This document shows, piece after piece, positions 1 through 8,813 of a stretch of 64,000 nucleotides of DNA. Location: positions 124,001-188,000 of the forward strand of contig NZ_LTAZ01000004.1 in NCBI RefSeq assembly GCF_001593955.1, in the 5' to 3' direction. Source of the stretch: Halalkalicoccus paucihalophilus. GTDB lineage: Archaea > Halobacteriota > Halobacteria > Halobacteriales > Halalkalicoccaceae. The translations under genes and the position numbers were made by a program. The notes below the pieces were generated by a model. It was given only the letters and a program-made list of their open reading frames with translations, searched no databases and was not told the DNA's origin. The stretch's first letter is position 1, and each line of letters starts with the position of its first letter.

Positions 1-1143
1 CGCCGCGTCCGTCCCGTCGGTAACGACCCGCGCGCTCTCGACCGCCGGAGACGACGAGAGCCGATCGAGAGCCGCCTCTGTGTCCCCTTCGATCGCGTAG
101 AACTCCAGTACGTCGCCGTGTTCGTCGGAGACGGTGCCTTCGAGCGACACCTCGTAGCCCTCCTCCGAGAGGGCGATCAGGGGTTCGGGCGTGTCCGCGA
201 ACCCGAACCGGAGTTCGGTGACGGTATCGGCGACGAGCGCCATCTTGCTCTCGGCGGCGTTGATCGCGTGACCGATCGTCCGCCCGAGTTCGTCGAGCAC
301 TGTCCGTTCTTCCCCGCCGAACGCCTCGGTTCGATCGGAGTAGACCCCCAGAACCCCGTAGACGGTCTCGCCGTAGACGAGCGGGATCGCGGCGATCGAG
401 CGGTACTCCCGATCGAGGGCGGCCTCGGCCCACGCCGCCGTGGTCTCGGTGGGTCGGACGAACCGCGACTCGCCCGCCGTGAGAGCGGTCCCGGTCGGTT
501 CGCCATCCATTTCGACCGGGATCGGGGCGTCGAGATATCCCGACTCGACGCCGGCGGCGGTTCGAGGCTCGACGGTTCTCCCCGTTACGGCCGGCTCGCC
601 GATCCACGCGAAGCGATAGGGCGGGGCGTTCGCCAACTGTTCGCAGACCTCGCGTTCGATCTCCTCGCGAGTGACGGCGGTCACGAGCGCCCCGTTGACG
701 GTTCGGATGACGGCGTTGATGTGATTCAACGTCCGAAGCTCGTCGTTTCGGTCGCGCAGATCCACCGAGAACTCGCGGGTCCGAAGGAGGTTCTCGATCC
801 GGCCGTGTAGCTCGGTCTTCTTGACCGGGGCGGTGATGAGTTCGTCGACACCCTCCTGGACGACGGCGTCGATCTGCGACCAGATCTCGGAGCTGATCTC
901 CCCGAGGTGTTGTTGGGAGACGACGAGTAGGTAGGGCAGAAAAACCGGTTCGGCGGCCGTCTTTCGTTTCGCGAGCCGTGTCGCGTGGCGTTCGAGCGAG
1001 ACCCGGTCCATGATACATAGATCCGGCGAGCGCTCCGGGTCGCTCTCGTCGATGGCGCTTGTAACCTCGTGTCGATTCGAGAGCCACTCGACGAGTAGCC
1101 GGCGGTTCTCGTCGCGGTCGATCAACAGGAGTATCTCGGCCAT
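1..1143 (-). CDS. Receiver-GAF-BAT domain transcriptional regulator (partial, 3' end off left edge)
   Basis: From the ATG at 1143, 381 codons are open to the left edge, so the C-terminus is missing. Residues ~1-130 look like a response-regulator receiver: a hydrophobic first strand ending in two acidic residues (LLLIDRDE), an Asp in LCIMD as likely phospho-acceptor, and a late Lys in APVKK. Residues ~150-300 fit a GAF sensor domain (IAAIPLVYGETVYGVLGVY). The last part matches the bacterio-opsin-activator (BAT) region, which in this family precedes an HTH_10 DNA-binding domain expected outside the window. It lies 62 nt downstream of the KaiC-like gene on the same strand, so co-transcription and a signalling link are likely (inference). 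The sensed signal and target genes are unknown. Confidence 0.8.
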   Translation of the reverse strand, partial: MAEILLLIDRDENRRLLVEWLSNRHEVTSAIDESDPERSPDLCIMDRVSLERHATRLAKRKTAAEPVFLPYLLVVSQQHLGEISSEIWSQIDAVVQEGVDELITAPVKKTELHGRIENLLRTREFSVDLRDRNDELRTLNHINAVIRTVNGALVTAVTREEIEREVCEQLANAPPYRFAWIGEPAVTGRTVEPRTAAGVESGYLDAPIPVEMDGEPTGTALTAGESRFVRPTETTAAWAEAALDREYRSIAAIPLVYGETVYGVLGVYSDRTEAFGGEERTVLDELGRTIGHAINAAESKMALVADTVTELRFGFADTPEPLIALSEEGYEVSLEGTVSDEHGDVLEFYAIEGDTEAALDRLSSSPAVESARVVTDGTDAA

Positions 1144-1205
1144 TCAACCGGCCTCGATGAGCGTTTCGGTCCGGTGCCCTCGGCGACCGAGCGCGTGAGG
1201 GGCGC

Positions 1206-2705
1206 TCACCGCTCGTCCTCCGGACCGCCGTCGCGTATCAGTTCGTTCGGGCCGTCGATCCACTCGGGCGTACCGTTCAAGATCCCTCGGAGATCCGTCA
1301 TCGGCTCGCCGATGCGGATGCCGTACTCGTCGAGTTTGAACTCTCGAACCGTGCGCTCGAAGTCGCTCGTTCGCTTTTTCAGGACACCGATCGCCTTTCG
1401 CATCTCGCCGCCGATCTCCAAGTGGCGCAAGAAGAGGATGTTATCCGCGAGGTAGCTCACGCCTTCGTCGGTCACCTCGAAGTTGCCGGCAATGGAGTTG
1501 GTCTCGTTGATCAGGAGGAGGGTCGCGCCCATGTTCTTCATGTACTTGCCGATCTTGTGGATCTCGCGCGTCAGGTCGTCGTGGTTTCCGTACACCGAGA
1601 GGCGATAGCCCACGATCCCGTCGAGCATCACGATCTCCGTGCCCTCCTCTTCGACCTCCTGACGCACGCGGTAGGCGAACTCGTCGGCCGAGAGTTCGAG
1701 CGGCTCGATCTCCTCGATCCGCAGCGTCCCCTTCTCGAGCATCTCTCCGACGGGCATGTTGATCGACTCACACCGGTGGATCAGCGTCTCCCTTCCCTCC
1801 TCGAACGTATAGACCACCGAACGCTCGCCCCGACCAGCGGCCTCCTTCATGAACTGGATCCCGGTGGTGGTCTTGCCGACGCCCGTCGGCCCGGTGATGA
1901 TCGTCGCCGTACCCCGTTCGAGACCGCCATACAGCAACTGATCGAGTTCGGGCACCCCCGAGGGGATGGTCTCGTCGGCGAACTCCCGACCGTGCTGGCG
2001 CGGGATGAGGTCGGGAAAGACGCACATTCTTCCCTCTCGGATTCGAAACGAGTGACGCCCGTCCTCGAAGTCCGAGCCGCGTAACTTGGTCACTTCGAGG
2101 AGTCGCTCGCGCGCGTCGCGTGTGAGCGTGATCGTTCCGTCGCTCATGAACTGGAGGTCGTCGTCGGGCTGGGGCGTCGTGTCCTGTGAGGTAAACAGCA
2201 CCGTCGCGCCCTCGCCGTGGAGGAACTGCATGAACGAGAGCACCTGCTTTCGGAACTGGTAGTCGTCGGGTGCGAGATAGCGAAGCTGGGTCAGCGGGTC
2301 GACGAACACCCGATCCGGGGTGAGCGTCTCGACCCGGTCTGCGATCTCGGCGGTCAGCGACTCCTGTTCGACCTCATCGGGACTGAATATGTCATAGGAG
2401 AGGTCCTTCGAGAAGAACTCCGAATCCGGGCTCAGATCCAGAAATTCTATCCCCTCGATGTCGAACCCGAAGGAGACGGCGTTCTGGCGGATGTTCTCCT
2501 CCGATTCCTCCAGGTTAATGTAGAGGACCTCCTCGTCGCGTTCGGTCCCCCGGAGGAGGAAATGAAGCCCCAACAGGCTCTTTCCGGTCCCCGGATCGCC
2601 CCGGACCATGTAGGTTCGTTCGGGGAGGAATCCGCCATGAAGGATCGAATCGACACCCTCGATACCCGTCGACACCCGCTCGCCGACCGACTCCTGCGTC
2701 TGCAT
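1206..2705 (-). CDS. KaiC-like double RecA-fold ATPase
   Basis: A 499-residue soluble ATPase with two KaiC/RecA domains. Domain 1 has Walker A GDPGTGKS near residue 37 and an EE pair in NLEESEEN. Domain 2 has Walker A GPTGVGKT near residue 270 and EE in TFEEGRE. The double-domain layout and length resemble cyanobacterial KaiC and the archaeal KaiC-like signalling ATPases, but no kaiA or kaiB is nearby, so a clock role should not be assumed. In archaea such proteins are usually thought to be ATP-dependent signal-transduction partners. The gene has its own AT-rich promoter just upstream and is followed by the receiver-GAF-BAT regulator, a plausible functional partner. Confidence 0.85.
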   Translation of the reverse strand: MQTQESVGERVSTGIEGVDSILHGGFLPERTYMVRGDPGTGKSLLGLHFLLRGTERDEEVLYINLEESEENIRQNAVSFGFDIEGIEFLDLSPDSEFFSKDLSYDIFSPDEVEQESLTAEIADRVETLTPDRVFVDPLTQLRYLAPDDYQFRKQVLSFMQFLHGEGATVLFTSQDTTPQPDDDLQFMSDGTITLTRDARERLLEVTKLRGSDFEDGRHSFRIREGRMCVFPDLIPRQHGREFADETIPSGVPELDQLLYGGLERGTATIITGPTGVGKTTTGIQFMKEAAGRGERSVVYTFEEGRETLIHRCESINMPVGEMLEKGTLRIEEIEPLELSADEFAYRVRQEVEEEGTEIVMLDGIVGYRLSVYGNHDDLTREIHKIGKYMKNMGATLLLINETNSIAGNFEVTDEGVSYLADNILFLRHLEIGGEMRKAIGVLKKRTSDFERTVREFKLDEYGIRIGEPMTDLRGILNGTPEWIDGPNELIRDGGPEDER

Positions 2706-2737
2706 ACTATTTTATTTCCTACGAAGCAATATAATTT

Positions 2738-2745
2738 ATTATAAA
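2738..2745 (-). promoter_or_regulatory. TATA-like box of the KaiC-like gene
   Basis: On the minus strand an AT-rich run holds TTTATAAT, centred about 36 nt upstream of the ATG at 2705. Initiation about 26 nt downstream would give a leader of ~10 nt, normal for haloarchaeal genes. The surrounding 2710-2750 is far richer in A+T than the genome average. Confidence 0.5.
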
Positions 2746-2822
2746 TCTCAGTAGATAGACAGTCGGATAGCTAGTCCAAACAGGTGTACGGAAGGACGGT
2801 TCGACGGGCCGAACGGCGGGGG

Positions 2823-5048
2823 CTACTGGAACCCGATCCGGCTACCCTGCCTGTTCCGACCGGGTTCGGCGGTGCCGCCCGCGAAGTCGTCTTTGATCTG
2901 TTCGTAGTACTCGAGGATGTCGTCGGTGATCGTCGGCCGGACCGACTCCATCGCCCCCCTGAAGTGGCGCATCTCGACGACCTCCGCGTCGCTGTCCTCG
3001 CGAAGCGCCGTCATCGCGGCCTCGCGGGCGATGCTCGCCAGATCGCTGCCGACGAACCCGTCGGTGATCTCCGCGAGTTCGCGCAGGCTGACGTCGGCCG
3101 CAAGCGGGATGTCCTGCGTGTGGATCTCGAGGATCTCCTCGCGACCCTCCTCGCCGGGCTGGCCGACCATGACGAGCCGGTCGAACCGCCCCGAGCGAAT
3201 CAGCGCGGGGTCGATCATGTCCGGTCTGTTAGTCGCGGCGATCACCATCACGTTCTCCATCTCCTCGAGCCCGTCGAGTTCCGTGAGGAGTTGGTTGACA
3301 ACCCGCTCGGAGACGTTCGAGCCGACGTCCTGGCCCCGTGCGGGCGCGAGGCTGTCGAGTTCGTCGAAGAAGATCACCGTGGGGCTCACTTGCCGGGCCT
3401 TCCGGAAGGTCTGACGGATCGCCTTCTCGGATTCGCCGACCCACTTGCTGAGCAGTTGAGGTCCGCGGATCGAGATGAAATTGGCGTTGGTCTCGTTGGC
3501 GACAGCTTTCGCCATCAGCGTCTTGCCGGTGCCCGGTGGACCGTAGAGCAGAACGCCCGCGGGCGGGTCGATCCCCAACCGGGTGAAGCGCTCGGGATTG
3601 GTCAGGGGCCACTCGACGCTCTCTTTGACGTCGCCGATGGCGTCCTCGAGGCCGCCGACGTCGTCCCAGGACATCTTCGGCAGCTCGACGAGCACCTCGC
3701 GCATGGCGCTCGGCTCGACCTCGCCGAGCGCCCCGCGGAAGTCCCCACGCTTGACGATCATCCGGTCGATCAGTTCGGGGGGCACTTCCTCCTCGTCGAG
3801 GTTGATCTGCGGGAGATACCGCCGCAGGGCGCGCATCGCGGCCTCCTTCGTGAGGCTCTCGATGTCCGCGCCGACGAACCCGTGGGTGTCGTCGGCGAGT
3901 TCCGAGAGGCTCACGTCGTCCGAGAGGGGCATTCCTCTGGTGTGGATCTGGAGGATCTCTTCGCGCCCGGTTTCGTCGGGCACGTCGATCGAGATCTCCC
4001 GGTCGAAGCGCCCCGGCCGACGAAGGGCGGGATCGACGCTGTCGACCCGGTTGGTCGCGGCGATGACGATGACCTGTCCCCTACTTTCGAGGCCGTCCAT
4101 CATCGTCAGAAGCTGGGCGACGACCCGTCGTTCGACCTCGCCGGTGACGTCCTCGCGCTTTGGCGCGATCGAGTCGAGTTCGTCGATGAAGATGATCGAC
4201 GGGGCCTCCTCACTCGCGTCCTCGAAGATCTCCCGCAGTTGCTGTTCCGATTCGCCGTAGTACTTCGAGATGATCTCCGGTCCCGCAATAGAGAAGAAGC
4301 TCGCGCTGGTCTCGTTTGCGACCGCCTTCGCGAGCAGCGTCTTCCCCGTCCCGGGCGGGCCGTGGAGGAGGACCCCTTGGGGCGGCTCGATCCCCAGCTT
4401 CTTGAAGATCTGGGGGTGTTTCATCGGCAGTTCGACCATCTCGCGCACGCGCTGGATCTCGTTCTGGAGGCCGCCGATGTCCTCGTAGGTGATGCCCGAA
4501 CCGGCCTTCTCGAAGCCCGAGATGGGCTCTTCTCGCAGCTCGACGTCGGTGTCCTCGGTGATGAGACAGACGCCTTCGGGGTCGGTTTCGACGGCGATGA
4601 GGGGGATCGCCTGACCGGGCGAGCGCATGAAGGGGTGGTTCGTCGAGGACATGACGGGGACGATGTCACGCTCGACGACCGGACGTTTGAGGATCTGGCG
4701 TTTGACCATGCCGGCGGCGTCCGAGCCGAACTGGACCGACGCCTCTTCCGGGGGCGCGAGCACCAGTTTCTCGGCCTTCGTCGCGTCGGCCTTCCTGATG
4801 GTGACGCGCTCGCCAATGCCGACGTCGGCGTTCTGGCGGGTGAAGCCGTCGATACGCACAGTATCAGTGTTCCAGTCCTGGCGGTCGGCGCGCCAGACCT
4901 TCGCGGCGGTGGTGTCGCCGCCTTCGATCTCGATGATGTCTCCGGGACTCAGCTTCAGGTGCAACAACGTGTCCGGGTCGAGGCGGGCGATGCCTCTCCC
5001 GGAGTCGTTCGGGTAGGCTTTCGCCACCTCGAGTTGTACTTCGTTCAT
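2823..5048 (-). CDS. cdc48: Cdc48/VAT-type AAA+ ATPase
   Basis: A 741-residue archaeal Cdc48 (VAT/p97) homologue. It forms hexamers that unfold ubiquitin-like-tagged or aggregated proteins and can feed the proteasome. Residues ~1-190 are the N-terminal double-psi barrel and substrate domain ([15 protein letters not shown]). Two AAA+ modules follow: each has Walker [10 protein letters not shown], with Walker B-type motifs [12 protein letters not shown] in D1 and [12 protein letters not shown] in D2, and arginine-finger segments RRPGRFDRE and RSGRFDR. The C-terminus ends RIGFQ, not a Hb-Y-X proteasome-docking tail. The length is normal for the family. The ATG start directly precedes the expected [12 protein letters not shown] start. 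Haloarchaea usually carry several Cdc48 paralogues; this is one of them. Confidence 0.95.
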   Translation of the reverse strand: MNEVQLEVAKAYPNDSGRGIARLDPDTLLHLKLSPGDIIEIEGGDTTAAKVWRADRQDWNTDTVRIDGFTRQNADVGIGERVTIRKADATKAEKLVLAPPEEASVQFGSDAAGMVKRQILKRPVVERDIVPVMSSTNHPFMRSPGQAIPLIAVETDPEGVCLITEDTDVELREEPISGFEKAGSGITYEDIGGLQNEIQRVREMVELPMKHPQIFKKLGIEPPQGVLLHGPPGTGKTLLAKAVANETSASFFSIAGPEIISKYYGESEQQLREIFEDASEEAPSIIFIDELDSIAPKREDVTGEVERRVVAQLLTMMDGLESRGQVIVIAATNRVDSVDPALRRPGRFDREISIDVPDETGREEILQIHTRGMPLSDDVSLSELADDTHGFVGADIESLTKEAAMRALRRYLPQINLDEEEVPPELIDRMIVKRGDFRGALGEVEPSAMREVLVELPKMSWDDVGGLEDAIGDVKESVEWPLTNPERFTRLGIDPPAGVLLYGPPGTGKTLMAKAVANETNANFISIRGPQLLSKWVGESEKAIRQTFRKARQVSPTVIFFDELDSLAPARGQDVGSNVSERVVNQLLTELDGLEEMENVMVIAATNRPDMIDPALIRSGRFDRLVMVGQPGEEGREEILEIHTQDIPLAADVSLRELAEITDGFVGSDLASIAREAAMTALREDSDAEVVEMRHFRGAMESVRPTITDDILEYYEQIKDDFAGGTAEPGRNRQGSRIGFQ

Positions 5049-5262
5049 GATGGGGCTGCGGGGATGGGTGTTTGTCGGTTTCCGGGGCCGATAGGTCTTG
5101 TGTTGCGTGCGCTACCGGCGGCTGTGTTACTCCTTCGCACGATACTCTACGCACGAGCGGGTACAAAACCCTACTGCTTGGATGAGGCTTTCACGGGGTC
5201 CGTTCGTGACGAATCGCCACCCCGATCGGACGCTTTTTGTCCGCGACCACGAGGGCTAGGGT

Positions 5263-6543
5263 ATGAGAACGCTTGCGTTCGACGGACGGACCGGTGCGAG
5301 CGGCGACATGATTCTGGGGGCGCTCCTGGCCGCCGGTGGGGATCCCGGGGCGCTCGCCCCGATCGAGGGGGCCCTCGACGTGCGCTACGAGGTCCAAGAC
5401 GTGGTGAAAAACGGCATCAGCGCGACGAGCGTGAACGTGACGCTGGCGGGCGGACACGACCATGGAAACCACGATCACGACGCGGATCACGGATCGCACG
5501 GTCACGATCACGGGAATCACACCGAACACGATCACGCTCACGCCGAGGGGGCGGGACCACACCGCTCGTATCGGGAGGTCTGCCGACTCGTTGAGTCGAT
5601 GGACCTCGATCCCGACGTCGAGGAGGACGCGCTCGCGGTCTTCGAGCTCCTCGGGGAGGCCGAAGCCACTGTCCACGGCGAGGACCTCGACTCGATACAC
5701 TTCCACGAAGTCGGTGCCGACGACGCCATCGCGGACGTGGTCGGTGCCGTCCTCCTCCTTGCCGACCTCTCTCCCGATCGGGTGGTGACGACGCCGCTCT
5801 CGTCGGGCGGGGGGACGGTGGAGATGAGCCACGGGACCTACCCCGTTCCCGGGCCGGCGGTCGTCGAGATCGCAGCACGGGCCGACTGGTCGGTCCGGGG
5901 CGGCCCGGTCGAGGCCGAACTCCTGACCCCGACGGGCGCGGCGATCCTCGCGCACGTCGCCGAAGGATGCGAGACGTTGCCCGATCTCCGTGTCGAGCGC
6001 TCGGGCTACGGCGCGGGCGACCGGGATATAGAGGACCACCCCAACGTCCTGCGGGCGATCGTCGGCGAGAAGGGGGACCTCGCCCGCGAGGAGATCACGG
6101 TGCTAGAGACCAACGTCGACGACGTCTCGCCCGAGGTGCTAGGCGGGCTTCAGGACACCCTCGTGGAGGCGGGCGCGCGCGACGTTTCGATCCTCCCGGC
6201 TACGATGAAGAAGTCCCGGCCCGGTCACCTCGTGAAGGTGATCTGCCGGCCCCCGGACGCCGAACGCGTCGCGTGCCGTCTCGCCGAGGAGACCGGAACG
6301 CTGGGGGTGCGCTCGACTCCCGGTATCCACCGCTGGGTCGCAAGCCGCGAGATCGAGACCGTTTCGCTCGACATCGGTGGCGAAACGTACGGGATCGACG
6401 TAAAAATCGCGAGCGACGAGTCGGGCGAGGTCTACGACACAAGCGCCGAGTACGACGACGCGGCGGCCGTCGCTCGCGAGACCGGACTACCGATCCGCGA
6501 GGTCCTGACCCGCGCGGAGGTGGCATGGCACGACCTCACGTGA
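5263..6543 (+). CDS. larC: LarC nickel insertion protein (pyridinium-bisthiocarboxylate nickel chelatase)
   Basis: A 426-residue member of the LarC (former DUF111) family, which inserts Ni into pyridinium-3,5-bisthiocarboxylic acid mononucleotide to make the nickel-pincer cofactor of lactate racemase-type enzymes. The family signature AFDGRTGASGDMILGAL is at the N-terminus and HFHEVGADDAIADVVGA near residue 145. Residues ~65-100 are a His/Asp-rich metal-binding stretch with more than a dozen His. Unlike the lactobacillar gene, which needs a frameshift to fuse LarC1 and LarC2, this one is a single continuous frame. larB and larE are not in this window, so the cofactor pathway must be completed elsewhere. 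The nickel enzyme it serves is unknown. Confidence 0.92.
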   Translation: MRTLAFDGRTGASGDMILGALLAAGGDPGALAPIEGALDVRYEVQDVVKNGISATSVNVTLAGGHDHGNHDHDADHGSHGHDHGNHTEHDHAHAEGAGPHRSYREVCRLVESMDLDPDVEEDALAVFELLGEAEATVHGEDLDSIHFHEVGADDAIADVVGAVLLLADLSPDRVVTTPLSSGGGTVEMSHGTYPVPGPAVVEIAARADWSVRGGPVEAELLTPTGAAILAHVAEGCETLPDLRVERSGYGAGDRDIEDHPNVLRAIVGEKGDLAREEITVLETNVDDVSPEVLGGLQDTLVEAGARDVSILPATMKKSRPGHLVKVICRPPDAERVACRLAEETGTLGVRSTPGIHRWVASREIETVSLDIGGETYGIDVKIASDESGEVYDTSAEYDDAAAVARETGLPIREVLTRAEVAWHDLT

Positions 6544-6626
6544 ACCTAGTACTGAAATAAACACATAGTATTATCATATCATTATCAGGACTAGGATTAT
6601 GTCCGAGGCGGGTCGAGTGGTTACCG

Positions 6627-6767
6627 ATGACCCCGGAACTCGTCTCGCGGCCGGAGGAACCGACGGCGACCACGAACGACCCGAGCGAACGCGGTACCTG
6701 CCCTTACTGTGGCGCGACCGCGATCAACGTCCAAGGACTGCTCGACTGCCCCGAGTGTGGGTTCTGA
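6627..6767 (+). CDS. Small CPxCG zinc-finger protein (46 aa)
   Basis: A 46-residue protein that starts at ATG 6627 (MTPELVSRPEEP) and ends in a two-knuckle zinc motif: CPYCGATAINVQG followed by CPECGF at the C-terminus. The pair of CPxCG motifs is typical of the many haloarchaeal zinc micro-proteins, some of which have been linked to stress, swarming or biofilm traits; this one's role is unknown. A longer overlapping frame from 6599 lacks the motif and is not coding. The gene follows larC by ~80 nt of AT-rich sequence (6544-6600), which could hold its promoter. Confidence 0.75.
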   Translation: MTPELVSRPEEPTATTNDPSERGTCPYCGATAINVQGLLDCPECGF

Positions 6768-6775
6768 GCGTCCAC

Positions 6776-7501
6776 TTACTCCTCGCGGTGTTTCTCCAAG
6801 GCCTCCTCGACGGTGAGTTCGCCGTGGGCGACCCGTCTGGCCAGCGCCTCGTCGATCTCGCGGTTCTCCGGCGAGCGCTCCCGGGAACGGCGTTTGATCA
6901 CGGTGAGTTCGCCCTCGGTCGGCTCGATCTCGCGGTGCTCGATGGCCTCGCCCTCCATCCGGGCGATGTTGACCGCCGCGAGCACGTCACCCATCCCGCG
7001 GGCACCGGTTCCCAGCGAGGGGGTCGTCCCGGTCTCGTCGACGAGTTCCACTCGGACGCCGTCGAGGGCGTTGACGATCGTCGCGCCCTGAAGGCGCGCC
7101 CCATCCCCGATCCGCACGAGCGGGTCGAGGCCCCCTCGAACCTCCTCGATGACGAGTTCCGCAGCGTCGGCGAGCGGCACCTGAAAGGCCGCGACGACCG
7201 TCTCCCCCGAGAGGACCGCGATCCCCGGTCGATCCCCGGGATCGACGCCGATGATCGTCCGGCCGTCGCCCGTTCTGAGCGCCGAGAGGGCCGCCTCGAC
7301 CGCTTCGCGGGGGTTGTCGGGGTCGGCCCGGATCGACTCGACGCCGTCGGGGGGTTCGTCGTCGGGTCCGCCGATCAGGACCCGGGTGCGCTCGGGGAGT
7401 TCGTCGCCGGGTTCGATCGTCGTGAACGCGACCCCGCGCTCGCGGAGTTCGCCTACGACGCCGTGATACACCTCGAAGTCCTCGGTTGCGACGACGATCA
7501 C
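6776..7501 (-). CDS. Conserved haloarchaeal protein with RNase H-like motif
   Basis: A 241-residue protein of unknown function. Residues ~1-60 form a small alpha/beta unit (MIVVATEDFEVYHGVVGELR and VLIGGPDDEP). Residues ~85-100 read TIIGVDPGDRPGIAVL, which resembles the first strand and catalytic Asp of RuvC/YqgF-type RNase H-fold nucleases (D-x-G motif). A second acidic position occurs in VELVDETGTT. The C-terminal ~50 residues are charged and helical. The gene is divergent from radB with only 77 nt between the start codons, which hints at a DNA-repair or nucleic-acid role (inference). The fold assignment rests on a short motif and could be wrong. Confidence 0.7.
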   Translation of the reverse strand: MIVVATEDFEVYHGVVGELRERGVAFTTIEPGDELPERTRVLIGGPDDEPPDGVESIRADPDNPREAVEAALSALRTGDGRTIIGVDPGDRPGIAVLSGETVVAAFQVPLADAAELVIEEVRGGLDPLVRIGDGARLQGATIVNALDGVRVELVDETGTTPSLGTGARGMGDVLAAVNIARMEGEAIEHREIEPTEGELTVIKRRSRERSPENREIDEALARRVAHGELTVEEALEKHREE

Positions 7502-7578
7502 GCTCGGGGTTCGCCGTCGGCTCGCTAAACGTTTTCGCGGACCGGGGCGTTTTTGCCCCCGTCGGCCCGATTTCCGGC

Positions 7579-8334
7579 GTGAACGACGCCATTCCAGTCG
7601 GGTGTCCCCCGATCGACGACCTGCTCGGCGGCGGCGTCGAGCGCGGGACCGTCACGCAGGTCTACGGCCCGCCCGCCGCCGGCAAGACGAACCTCGCGCT
7701 GTGTGCCGCCGTCGCGTGCGCCGCGGCCGGCGAACGGGTCGCCTACATCGACACCGAGGGGCTCTCGCCCGACCGATTCGAGGACTTGCTCCGTGCCCGA
7801 AGCGACGACAACACCGGATTGCAAAACGATCCGGTTAGAAGTCAGAAATCTGTGATTTCTGACGACATCAAGACGCTGTCCTCCCGAATCGTCATCAGCG
7901 AGGCCCATACGTTCGAGGAGCAAGAGGAGGCCGTCCGGGACGTCGAGGACCTCGCAGAAGAGGTGTCGCTGATCGTGCTGGACAGTGCGACCGGCTTCTA
8001 CCGACTGCAGCGCACCGAGGACGAGCGCGAGGGCGACGCGCTTCGATCCGTCGCCCGTCAGGTAACTCACCTGCTCGCGCTCGCGCGAAAACACGATCTC
8101 GCCGTACTCATCACCAATCAAGTGTTCTCGGATCCCGACTCGGATATGGTTCGCGCGCTGGGGGGGAACACGCTCGAACACTGGACCGGTACAGTGCTCA
8201 GAATCGATCGATTCCGCGGGGGAAAGCGCCGGGCAACGCTGGAGAAACACCGGGCGAAGCCCGCCGGCGAGTCGGCCCAGTTCCGGATCACCGACACGGG
8301 GTTAGCGGACGTCGACGAATTGACCGGGGCGTAG
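7579..8334 (+). CDS. radB: RadB recombinase paralogue
   Basis: Archaeal RadB, a RecA/Rad51-family protein that consists of the ATPase core only and assists RadA in homologous recombination. Walker A is GPPAAGKTN (residues ~31-39) and Walker B-like is VSLIVLDSATGFY. The GTG at 7579 gives the expected family N-terminus (NDAIPVGCPPIDDLLGGG); upstream frame to 7486 would overlap the divergent gene and is not expected. The product is 251 residues, longer than the usual ~220-240. The excess lies at residues ~78-95 (NTGLQNDPVRSQKSVISD), encoded by two back-to-back DNA hairpins between 7813 and 7863. The insert keeps the frame and sits in a surface-loop position after the Walker A domain helices, so activity is probably retained. 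Confidence 0.92.
   Translation: MNDAIPVGCPPIDDLLGGGVERGTVTQVYGPPAAGKTNLALCAAVACAAAGERVAYIDTEGLSPDRFEDLLRARSDDNTGLQNDPVRSQKSVISDDIKTLSSRIVISEAHTFEEQEEAVRDVEDLAEEVSLIVLDSATGFYRLQRTEDEREGDALRSVARQVTHLLALARKHDLAVLITNQVFSDPDSDMVRALGGNTLEHWTGTVLRIDRFRGGKRRATLEKHRAKPAGESAQFRITDTGLADVDELTGA
7813..7863. repeat. Bipartite hairpin element embedded in radB
   Basis: Two adjacent perfect inverted repeats lie inside radB. Hairpin 1: arms ACCGGAT (7813-7819) and ATCCGGT (7829-7835), 9-nt loop. Hairpin 2: arms GTCAGAAATC (7841-7850) and GATTTCTGAC (7854-7863), 3-nt loop TGT. Five bases separate them. The segment is richer in A+T than its surroundings and adds roughly 17-18 codons in frame. It looks like a small palindromic (REP/MITE-like) insertion, though no second copy was noticed in this window. 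Confidence 0.7.
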
Positions 8335-8343
8335 GCTGTGCTG

Positions 8344-8373
8344 GCCGAGCGCGCAGAGCGCGCTCGGCTTTTT
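8344..8373 (+). terminator. Hairpin plus T-run after radB
   Basis: A perfect 11-bp stem (GCCGAGCGCGC at 8344-8354 with its complement at 8358-8368) and a 3-nt loop are followed at once by TTTTT (8369-8373). It starts 9 nt after the radB stop. Archaea terminate mainly on T-runs; the stem may stabilise the mRNA end. Confidence 0.6.
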
Positions 8374-8495
8374 AGTGCAGGTTTTTCGAGGAGCGGTTCC
8401 CGCAGCGCGCTAGCGTGAGGAAACCCGACGCAGAAAAAAGTGCGTCCCGAAATCCTTTTACCCGCTTCAGGGAGAAGTACAGGCAACTGAGTATC
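8374..8495. other. Intergenic leader of the rps24e operon
   Basis: There is no gene here. It holds an inverted repeat (GACGCA 8427-8432, TGCGTC 8441-8446) around an A-rich loop, and a CTTTTA box near 8455-8461 placed about 37 nt before the rps24e ATG, a plausible TATA element. Confidence 0.4.
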
Positions 8496-8813
8496 ATGGA
8501 CATCTCAATCGTTTCCGAGGAGGAAAACCCGATGTTGCACCGTACGGACGTCACCTTCGAGATCACCCACGAGGAGGCCACGCCCGAGCGCCTGTCGGTG
8601 AGGGACAGCCTCGCGGCGAAGCTCAACAAGGACGCCGAAGAGGTCGTTATCCGCGAGATGAACACCAAGTTCGGGATGCGCACGACCGTCGGATACGCGA
8701 AGGTCTACGAGAGCCCCGACTTCGCGCGCGACGTCGAGCAAGAGCACATGCTCGAACGCAACAAGATCAGCGCCGGCGAGGGCGACACCGCCGACGAGGG
8801 GGAGGAGGCGTAG
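8496..8813 (+). CDS. rps24e: Ribosomal protein S24e
   Basis: A 105-residue small-subunit protein found in archaea and eukaryotes. The N-terminus MDISIVSEEENPML and the central EVVIREMNTKFGMRTTVGYAKVY are diagnostic; the tail is acidic and haloarchaeal (EGDTADEGEEA). The ATG at 8496 is chosen over upstream in-frame codons because it gives the conserved N-terminus and lies at the right distance from the TATA-like box. The stop TAG abuts the ATG of rps27ae directly. This ribosomal pair plus kae1-bud32 is a widely conserved archaeal gene string. Confidence 0.96.
   Translation: MDISIVSEEENPMLHRTDVTFEITHEEATPERLSVRDSLAAKLNKDAEEVVIREMNTKFGMRTTVGYAKVYESPDFARDVEQEHMLERNKISAGEGDTADEGEEA

Noticed and set aside
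1206..2705. A circadian clock locus
   Set aside because: Only a KaiC-like protein is present; there is no kaiA or kaiB, and archaeal KaiC-like ATPases are common outside clocks.
2784..5594. A 936-codon open frame on the plus strand opposite cdc48
   Set aside because: It is the antisense shadow of cdc48: high G+C suppresses stops, the translation has no recognisable domains, and it runs into larC.
6599..7528. A 309-codon plus-strand frame across the zinc micro-protein and the RNase H-like gene
   Set aside because: It lacks the CPxCG motifs, which lie in another frame, and is antisense to a better supported gene.
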